Origin: a bacterium
Lineage (GTDB): Bacteria; Bacillota; Clostridia; Oscillospirales; Acutalibacteraceae
Length of the DNA: 7,846 nt
Reading direction: 5' to 3'
Assembly (NCBI GenBank): GCA_020627425.1
Contig: JAHKXX010000301.1
Coordinates: forward strand, 1 to 7,846
Part shown: positions 4,520-7,846 of the stretch, in pieces
Layout: the number at the start of each line of letters is the position of its first letter
Position numbering within the stretch: the stretch's first letter is position 1
Translations under genes and position numbers: made by a program
Notes under the pieces: generated by a model
What the model saw: only the letters and a program-made list of their open reading frames with translations
Databases searched by the model: none
What the model was told of the DNA's origin: nothing

Positions 4520-4741
4520 ATGGCTTTGAAGTATAGAATTGATATAATACAAGCTCTGAAAGCTAAGGGTTTTTCGTCATACCGAATACGGCAAGAAAAC
4601 ATATTTGGTCAAAAGACTTTGCAGGATTTCAGACTCGGGAATGTTGTATTATCAGTTGATTGTTTAGACAAGCTTTGTCGATTATTGGATTGTCAACCCG
4701 GCGATCTTCTTGAATATAAGCCTGATACGGAGACTGTTTGA
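4520..4741 (+). CDS. small Cro/C1-type helix-turn-helix transcriptional regulator (73 aa)
   Basis: 73 aa, almost entirely a single XRE/Cro-type HTH domain: helix 1 RIDIIQALKAKGF (about 6-18), helix 2 SSYRIRQEN, recognition helix around GQKTLQDFRLGN (about 30-41), then the typical LSVDCLDKLCRLLDCQPGDLLEY end (about 44-66). It lacks the C-terminal oligomerisation or peptidase domain of CI/LexA-type repressors. The start follows AAAGGA (4505-4510) by 9 nt. It diverges from the six-gene minus operon across a 194-bp region with three symmetric operators, so it probably represses that operon and itself. The 19-bp palindromic operators suit a dimer of this class. No ligand or inducer is evident. Confidence 0.88.
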   Translation: MALKYRIDIIQALKAKGFSSYRIRQENIFGQKTLQDFRLGNVVLSVDCLDKLCRLLDCQPGDLLEYKPDTETV

Positions 4742-4762
4742 TTTTTTCTTCTGTTGGTAAAT
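4742..4762 (+). repeat. third copy of the terminal sequence of the 957-1145 element
   Basis: T6-CTTCTGTTGGTAAAT directly after the regulator stop matches 1127-1148 with one T deleted. No partner arm is found nearby. It may serve as a U-rich 3' end of the regulator mRNA together with palindrome copy 5. Confidence 0.6.
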
Positions 4763-4768
4763 AAAAAG

Positions 4769-4787
4769 ATGGGGCTTCAAGCCCCAT
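4769..4787. repeat. dispersed palindrome, copy 5
   Basis: ATGGGGCTT, central C, AAGCCCCAT, between the regulator gene and the antitoxin gene. It is in opposite orientation (C centre on the plus strand) to the other copies that follow plus-strand genes. Confidence 0.9.
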
Positions 4788-4826
4788 AAATAATTTGTAT
4801 ATTATGATTTGAAAGAAGGGTGTATT

Positions 4827-5051
4827 ATGAGTAATCGAGAAATAGCCATTAATATTATTAATCAGTTTTCTGATGATGAACTTGACCGTTTCATTGCTTA
4901 TTTTGGTATCATATATCCTGTCAGAGAAACAGACGGATTAACAGAAAAGCAACAAGCTTTGAAAGAATTAGATGGAATACTCCGTCATATTCCCGATCTT
5001 GATGATGAGAAAGAATTGGCAGCATACAGAGAGGAGAAGTATGGGCAATGA
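4827..5051 (+). CDS. antitoxin of a PIN-toxin module (74 aa)
   Basis: The ATG at 4827 has AAGGG (4816-4820) 6 nt upstream; an in-frame TTG at 4809 would include the ribosome binding site, so it is rejected. The protein is acidic and helical: INIINQFSDDELDRFIAYFG at about residues 8-27, then a linker and a charged C-terminus (LKELDGILRHIPDLDDEKELAAYREEKYG) of the sort that lies across the active site of PIN toxins. No canonical ribbon-helix-helix or AbrB motif is obvious, so its DNA-binding fold is uncertain. Its stop overlaps the toxin start by ATGA, as expected of an antitoxin-first pair in which the two proteins are made in step. The function is inferred mainly from the partner. Confidence 0.75.
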   Translation: MSNREIAINIINQFSDDELDRFIAYFGIIYPVRETDGLTEKQQALKELDGILRHIPDLDDEKELAAYREEKYGQ

Positions 5052-5458
5052 GGGTATTATTAGATACAAATGTTCTTATTGACTACATTTCAAAAAGAGA
5101 TGTGTTCTTTGACGATGCTAATCGGATAATTACACTATGTGCTAATGAAACGATCAGCGGATGTATAGCCGCACATTCGGTAATGGATGCCCTTTATATA
5201 ATCAGAAAAGAATACTCGCTTGCTGAAAGAAGAACTATCTTTACCGGACTAAGTACAATTGTTGATATTGTTGGAATTGATAAGCATAACATTATGAAAG
5301 CAATAAATAACGATGATTTTTCAGATATTGAAGATTGTCTTCAGATGGAGTGTGCAAAAGATTATAATGCAAACTATATAATCACAAGAAATATTAAGGA
5401 TTATAAGAACAGCTCTGTTCAGCCAATACTTCCGTCCGATTTTTTAAAACTTATATAA
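5048..5458 (+). CDS. PIN-domain ribonuclease toxin (VapC-like superfamily)
   Basis: 136 aa, the normal length of a single PIN domain. It begins with the diagnostic strand RVLLDTNVLIDYI (Asp6, Asn8, Asp12). The conserved acidic position in the first long helix is Asp47 (HSVMDALYIIRK), where many relatives have Glu. The DxxD segment DFSDIEDCLQMECA gives Asp93 and Asp96, and NYIITRNIKDY gives Asn115 and Asp118. These acids coordinate Mg2+ or Mn2+ for cleavage of RNA, typically tRNA or rRNA in VapC toxins; the target here is unknown. The gene overlaps the antitoxin by 4 bp and ends at a palindrome that doubles as a terminator. All expected catalytic acids are present, so the toxin appears intact. 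It could equally stabilise the accessory region or act in phage defence. Confidence 0.85.
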   Translation: MRVLLDTNVLIDYISKRDVFFDDANRIITLCANETISGCIAAHSVMDALYIIRKEYSLAERRTIFTGLSTIVDIVGIDKHNIMKAINNDDFSDIEDCLQMECAKDYNANYIITRNIKDYKNSSVQPILPSDFLKLI

Positions 5459-5484
5459 AAAATGGGGCTTGAAGCCCCATTTTT
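5458..5484. terminator. dispersed palindrome, copy 6, acting as bidirectional terminator
   Basis: Core GGGGCTTGAAGCCCC with perfect extension through five A/T pairs on each side (27 bp), giving a GC stem followed by a U-tract in both directions. It separates the converging PIN-toxin and membrane-protein genes and overlaps both 3' ends. This is the copy best suited to stop transcription. Confidence 0.85.
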
Positions 5485-6205
5485 ATAATCTCTTAAGTCC
5501 TATAGCAGAAGCTATTGCAAAGCTGCCAAGGGCATTTGCTATTCCGTTGTTTCTGACACGTCGATTTGTTTGCGATATCTGCTGATTGAGCATCTGGAGC
5601 TGCTGCATCTGATACTGGAATTGAGCGTTCCTGAATCTTTCTGCCTCAAACAGATTGATAGCTTCTTTTATACTGTCGGCACGTCTGTTGAGAATGTATT
5701 GAATTATACACTCTCCTGCAAAGAAGTAATTATATGGAAGCAGATCGTATTCCGACAGCTCTGCCTCGATTTTTTCGAGAGCAGCCGAATTATTTTTGCA
5801 GTTTTCTTCTAATACGGGCAAGGTTTTATATATATATCTTTGTTTATTATTGAATGTAATACCTAACGAGATCTGAACAAAGAATAAAACACAAAATAAT
5901 ATTGCTAAATTCACAAAAAGATAAAAAGCAAAAACCATTGAAGAGTTTTCTTCTGTGATTCTGATCACTGAATTCTTAGTGATCTGCGGATAAAGAATTA
6001 CAGCTACAATCGCACTGATCAGTAAAAGTACCCCAAATATACCGGCTCTTGCAGTATAGAAAAAGCCAAGCGCACGTTTATAGGATTTGCTATTCATATA
6101 CTGATATATGCTGCTCAACTTTGGATAATCCGTATTGAGCTGATAAATAAGTTGATTTCTGTATCTGCACTTGTTTTGATATTCTAATAATCTTTGATAG
6201 TCCAT
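5483..6205 (-). CDS. two-helix membrane protein with coiled-coil ends (240 aa), unknown function
   Basis: ATG at 6205 follows AGGAGA (6213-6218) by 7 nt. A polar, Tyr/Asn-rich N-terminal region (1-48) precedes two hydrophobic segments, about 54-74 (AGIFGVLLLISAIVAVILY) and about 90-116 (VFAFYLFVNLAILFCVLFFV). A cytoplasmic helical region follows (about 120-215) with a Gln/Met-rich stretch near 195-212. A short hydrophobic end, about 221-237 (GIANALGSFAIASAIGL), could be a re-entrant or membrane-touching helix. No catalytic motif or known domain is recognised. It is second in an operon behind a ribbon-helix-helix gene, with palindrome copy 7 between them. It may be an effector or anchoring protein whose expression the first gene controls; this is inference only. 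Confidence 0.8.
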   Translation of the reverse strand: MDYQRLLEYQNKCRYRNQLIYQLNTDYPKLSSIYQYMNSKSYKRALGFFYTARAGIFGVLLLISAIVAVILYPQITKNSVIRITEENSSMVFAFYLFVNLAILFCVLFFVQISLGITFNNKQRYIYKTLPVLEENCKNNSAALEKIEAELSEYDLLPYNYFFAGECIIQYILNRRADSIKEAINLFEAERFRNAQFQYQMQQLQMLNQQISQTNRRVRNNGIANALGSFAIASAIGLKRL

Positions 6206-6222
6206 AGTTCATTCTCCTTTTT

Positions 6223-6239
6223 TGGGGCTTCAAGCCCCA
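6223..6239. repeat. dispersed palindrome, copy 7 (contains the RHH stop codon)
   Basis: TGGGGCTTCAAGCCCCA, central C. On the minus strand it reads GGGGCTTGA, and this TGA (6230-6232) is the stop codon of the ribbon-helix-helix gene. It lies inside an operon, 5 bp from the ribosome binding site of the next gene. Confidence 0.9.
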
Positions 6240-6454
6240 TCTTTGTCCTGCTCTGAGTTCTCTTCCCAAATAAAACCGTTTTTCTCCATATCATCAGTGA
6301 TGAGCCGCGTTAATAGCTCTGTTACACTAATGCCCCTTCGTTCGGCATAGGCTTTCCAGATGACCTTGGTTCCTTTCGGCAGATTCAGCCTCAAAGACTC
6401 TCTGTGTTCGTTCAAATATTTTATCGTGTTATTCTTTATACGTTCGTTATACAC
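6230..6454 (-). CDS. Arc-type ribbon-helix-helix DNA-binding protein (74 aa, GTG start)
   Basis: The frame is open to 6502, but AGGAGGT (6461-6467) lies 6 nt before the GTG at 6454, while upstream ATGs have no such site and would place it inside the coding region; GTG 6454 is preferred. The strand RLNLPKGT (about residues 22-29), helix VIWKAYAERRG and helix SVTELLTRLITDDMEK (about 43-58) match the Arc/MetJ ribbon-helix-helix fold, which dimerises and reads DNA with its strand. It heads an operon with the membrane protein and probably autoregulates. It could be an antitoxin-type repressor with the membrane protein as partner, but that pairing is unproven. The C-terminal Gly-Ala-stop is supplied by palindrome copy 7, exactly as in the SLOG gene. 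Confidence 0.82.
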   Translation of the reverse strand: MYNERIKNNTIKYLNEHRESLRLNLPKGTKVIWKAYAERRGISVTELLTRLITDDMEKNGFIWEENSEQDKDGA

Positions 6455-6473
6455 TTCAGCACCTCCTGCAATC

Positions 6474-6509
6474 ATTATATTATATTTGTCTGAAATGAGC
6501 AATTGTCAT
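6474..6509 (-). promoter_or_regulatory. promoter of the RHH/membrane-protein operon
   Basis: Two overlapping TATAAT boxes on the minus strand (6474-6479 and 6479-6484). Possible -35 elements are ATGACA (6504-6509, 19-nt spacing to the upstream box) and TTGCTC (6497-6502, 17 nt to the downstream box). The leader to the GTG start would be very short. Confidence 0.55.
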
Positions 6510-6527
6510 AGTATACAATATAGTGTC
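6509..6527. promoter_or_regulatory. partial match to the 4375-4462 operators
   Basis: TAGTATA-CAATA-TAGTGTC has one half-site identical to that of operator 3 (TAGTGTC) and one degenerate half. It abuts the -35 region of the RHH operon, so the Cro-like regulator may also act here. Confidence 0.3.
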
Positions 6528-6560
6528 CTATATTATGTACAACATTGTGACGAAAAACTA

Positions 6561-6589
6561 TTGACAGAAAATCTCAAAAGTAGTAATAT
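6561..6589 (+). promoter_or_regulatory. plus-strand promoter entering the small-RNA region
   Basis: Perfect TTGACA (6561-6566), 17-nt spacer, TAATAT (6584-6589). Transcription would start near 6596 and run antisense to the small RNA at 6605-6710. The first ATG (6601) is immediately followed by TAA, so no peptide begins there. Confidence 0.6.
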
Positions 6590-6604
6590 AAGTATATAAA
6601 ATGT

Positions 6605-6710
6605 AAATAAAAAAGACATCTACAGCCCACCAATTGCGACCAACAACTGATGGGCATCCGCCGAGAGGGTAGTAAGGAGCTACCGTCACGACTTATAGAC
6701 GCCGTTCTTT
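6605..6710 (-). ncRNA. small structured RNA with its own promoter and terminator, unidentified family
   Basis: The RNA is about 105 nt. Its 5' segment GGCGTCTATA (plus coordinates 6694-6703) pairs over 10 bp with its 3' segment TGTAGATGTC (6615-6624), and a U6 tract follows directly (6609-6614). Enclosed are a hairpin GGTAG/CTACC (6668-6684) and a 12-bp hairpin (6625-6655, loop 6637-6643) with two G-U pairs. G-U pairs in the closing stem and the long hairpin become mismatches on the other strand, so the minus strand is the folded RNA. A consensus promoter lies just upstream. No protein is supported. The layout, opposed by a plus promoter, recalls type I toxin-antitoxin or other antisense RNA loci, but no toxin peptide is found. 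Confidence 0.65.
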
Positions 6711-6716
6711 AGGCTT

Positions 6717-6746
6717 ATTATAGCCTATTAGGATATATTTTGTCAA
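6717..6746 (-). promoter_or_regulatory. consensus promoter of the small minus-strand RNA
   Basis: On the minus strand: perfect TTGACA (6741-6746), 18-nt spacer, perfect TATAAT (6717-6722). The predicted start near 6710 is a few bases before the closing stem of the RNA. Confidence 0.8.
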
Positions 6747-6804
6747 GTCTGAATACCTTTTCGAGTGTGAAACGTTAGGGTGTTAGGACTTGGCTTTTTT
6801 ATTT
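6742..6804 (+). terminator. structured plus-strand terminator
   Basis: GTCAAGTC (6742-6749) pairs with GACTTGGC (6787-6794), then a symmetric 3x3 internal loop, ATACC/GGTGT (6753-6757 with 6779-6783) and TTTC/GAAA (6759-6762 with 6769-6772). T6-ATTT follows. The G-U pairs fit only the plus strand. The left arm overlaps the -35 of the opposing RNA promoter. Confidence 0.7.
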
Positions 6805-6814
6805 ATGAACTTTA

Positions 6815-7303
6815 CTCTTATATCAGACCGCAGTACAACCTATGGTTTGATATAAGAGCAAATACAGAATTCCTCTTATTTACTCTTAATACAACTGAAT
6901 AAAAGCAACAAGACGAAGATACAAAAGTTACTGAATAACAGTTTTGCCATAACTCCCGAAATATCCGGGACGAGCGAGCCAATCAGATGTAGAATCCTTG
7001 ATTGATACCTTTCTGTGCCGGATAAGGATTTGATCCTGTCATATACTTGCATCAAAGTAGGTAAACAACCAAACTTGACTGGACTGCCGTGAGGCAGGCG
7101 GAGCGAAAGCCTATAAAGACCGTTTATCGGGTTGGCTGGCGATTATCGAACCTTTGCGAAGGATAAAATAGTCTTGTGTGTTTTGAAGATGATCTCGTCA
7201 CAGAGATTATCTTCTGATAAGGGAATAAGCCTTGATCTTATACCTTTATCGGAGGATAATCAAAAACTATGCAACTACGAGGCAAGAACATAATCCTTGC
7301 CTC
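6815..7303 (+). ncRNA. candidate large structured RNA (about 490 nt), unidentified
   Basis: No ORF is supported, yet stems are dense. They are: 15 bp at 6815-6829/6844-6858; 6922-6946; TCCCG/CGGGA at 6954-6970; AGGAT/ATCCT at 7025-7037; CTGCC-GTGA-GGCAG at 7084-7097 (GNRA loop); GC-GAAA-GC at 7103-7110; CCTT-TGCG-AAGG at 7151-7162 (UNCG-type loop); 12 bp at 7185-7196/7203-7214; an 8+5 bp composite at 7216-7250; and GAGGCAAG/CTTGCCTC at 7279-7303. Three long stems contain G-U pairs valid only on the plus strand. No clear promoter or U-tract terminator is seen, so the ends are uncertain; the last hairpin could instead belong to tRNA-Leu. Size, tetraloops and position beside tRNAs suggest a large ornate RNA class such as ROOL or GOLLD, unverified. 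Confidence 0.5.
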
Positions 7304-7310
7304 ACTGCTT

Positions 7311-7395
7311 TGGTGCGAGTGACGGGACTTGAACCCGTACGTCGTAAAACACACGCCCCTCAAACGTGCCTGTCTGCCAGTTCCAGCACACTCGC
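7311..7395 (-). tRNA. tRNA-Leu(GAG)
   Basis: 85 nt including encoded CCA (7311-7313). Acceptor arms GCGAGTG and CACTCGC pair fully. The D arm has AACTGGCAGA, the anticodon stem CACGT/GCGTG holds the loop TTGAGGG with anticodon GAG (7359-7361), the variable arm is of the long leucine type, and the T arm ACGGG-TTCAAGT-CCCGT is canonical. It reads CUC/CUU leucine codons. Its 3' end faces the accessory region, the usual orientation for element insertion at tRNA genes, but no attachment-site duplicate was found in the window. Confidence 0.95.
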
Positions 7396-7433
7396 ATTTA
7401 TTAAGTTGTTTTTCTTCCCTGAGAACGATATTT

Positions 7434-7462
7434 ATTATAACAGCTATTAATTAATATGTCAA
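7434..7462 (-). promoter_or_regulatory. promoter of tRNA-Leu
   Basis: On the minus strand: TTGACA (7457-7462), 17-nt spacer, TATAAT (7434-7439); both boxes are perfect. Confidence 0.9.
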
Positions 7463-7515
7463 GTGTTTTTTTTAAAAAACTGTAATTAAAATTTTTATAA
7501 TATATTAAAAAACTC

Positions 7516-7544
7516 TTGACAACATATGTGACAGGTGTTATAAT
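7516..7544 (+). promoter_or_regulatory. promoter of tRNA-fMet
   Basis: TTGACA (7516-7521), 17-nt spacer, TATAAT (7539-7544); both boxes are perfect. It diverges from the tRNA-Leu promoter 54 bp away. Confidence 0.9.
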
Positions 7545-7579
7545 AATAGAGCACTTTGAGAGAAGGCAAAAACTAATAT

Positions 7580-7655
<76 letters not shown>

Positions 7656-7656
<1 letters not shown>

Positions 7657-7697
7657 AAGCGAAAATCCTGACACGAAAGTGGCAGGATTTTCACTTT
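7656..7697 (+). terminator. long hairpin after tRNA-fMet
   Basis: GAAAATCCTG (7661-7670) pairs with CAGGATTTTC (7683-7692), with an inner CAC-GAAA-GTG cap and an outer AAAG/CTTT extension. The downstream tail is AT-rich with a T5 at 7708-7712. A near copy of one arm (GTGTCAGGATTTTC) recurs at 7743-7756. Confidence 0.75.
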
Positions 7698-7800
7698 GTA
7701 TTATTCATTTTTAAGTTTTCAGTCTTAAGCCTTCAGTTTACCGTGTCAGGATTTTCTAAATGAATACTGAAAACTTAAGACTTAAAAATTAATAATTGTC
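7698..7800. repeat. AT-rich imperfect inverted-repeat block
   Basis: The stretch 7701-7730 (TTATTCATTTTTAAGTTTTC onward) and the reverse complement of 7757-7795 share the blocks TTTTTAAGT, TTTTCAGT, CTTAAG and ATTCATTT, partly in a different order. The block resembles genome-dispersed intergenic repeats rather than a gene. The window holds no further gene to its right end. Confidence 0.4.
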
Positions 7801-7844
7801 GAGCATTCAAGCTTTCTTCGCTGAAACATAGAAAACGACAATTA
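7793..7844. repeat. 9-bp inverted repeat at the right edge
   Basis: TAATTGTCG (7793-7801) pairs with CGACAATTA (7836-7844) around a 34-nt loop. It could be the terminator or leader of a neighbour outside the window. Confidence 0.4.
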
Positions 7845-7846
7845 AC

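Noticed and set aside
1932..6239. CRISPR array made of the repeated palindromes
   Set aside because: Spacing varies from under 100 bp to over 1.2 kb, full genes lie between copies, and no cas gene is present.
1932..6239. Integron-type gene cassettes with attC sites
   Set aside because: The palindromes are far shorter than attC and lack its core motifs, there is no tyrosine integrase, and genes point both ways. Only a looser shuffling idea is kept.
6650..6712. 20-codon plus-strand frame starting MGIRREG in the small-RNA region
   Set aside because: It has no ribosome binding site, is highly charged rather than hydrophobic as a type I toxin would be, and lies over the folded minus-strand RNA.
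6815..7303. RNase P RNA, tmRNA or SRP RNA
   Set aside because: The conserved cores I know for these RNAs are absent, and no tRNA-like domain or peptide tag frame is seen.
1..7310. Direct repeat of the tRNA-Leu 3' end as an attachment site
   Set aside because: I looked for the GGTGCGAGTGACGGG tail elsewhere in the window and found no convincing copy.
7232..7450. 72-aa plus-strand frame across tRNA-Leu
   Set aside because: It runs antisense through a well-formed tRNA gene and has no ribosome binding site.

Overview
The window looks like a low-to-mid-GC gut Clostridia chromosome (Ruminococcus / [Eubacterium] siraeum / Oscillospiraceae-like). This is inferred from strong AGGAGG-type ribosome binding sites, consensus TTGACA/TATAAT promoters on the tRNAs, a Gram-positive cell-wall sorting tail at the left edge, and small proteins of the kind seen on Clostridia mobile elements. 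It appears to be an accessory region lying between the 3' end of a surface-protein gene and the 3' end of a tRNA-Leu gene. No integrase, relaxase or conjugation gene is in the window.

Left part (1-2570): the C-terminal tail of a surface protein; a tandem winged-helix (Rep-like) DNA-binding protein whose gene contains a terminator-like hairpin between its two domains; a 189-bp non-coding segment with perfect 19-bp inverted ends; res-like repeats; a serine resolvase; and a SLOG/DUF1273 nucleotide-binding protein ending at a bidirectional terminator.

Middle (2576-4741): a compact minus-strand operon of six genes, four of them very small. They are soluble alpha/beta mini-proteins, a one-helix membrane peptide and a 235-aa coiled-coil protein. 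The operon diverges from a small Cro/C1-type regulator. The intergenic control region carries three 19-bp operator-like palindromes 34-35 bp apart, a lambda-like layout; one fills the spacer of the minus promoter and one covers the -35 region of the plus promoter.

Right-middle (4827-6454): an antitoxin/PIN-toxin pair converges on a two-gene minus operon made of a ribbon-helix-helix protein and a two-helix membrane protein.

Right part (6455-7846): about 850 bp without protein genes. It holds a compact minus-strand small RNA with consensus promoter and terminator, an opposing plus-strand promoter and terminator over the same DNA, a candidate large structured plus-strand RNA of about 490 nt, then tRNA-Leu(GAG) on the minus strand and initiator tRNA-fMet on the plus strand, each with a near-perfect promoter.

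The most unusual thread is a nearly identical palindrome, GGGGCTT(G/C)AAGCCCC, found seven times and almost only at gene 3' ends. In two unrelated genes the stop codon itself is supplied by the palindrome.
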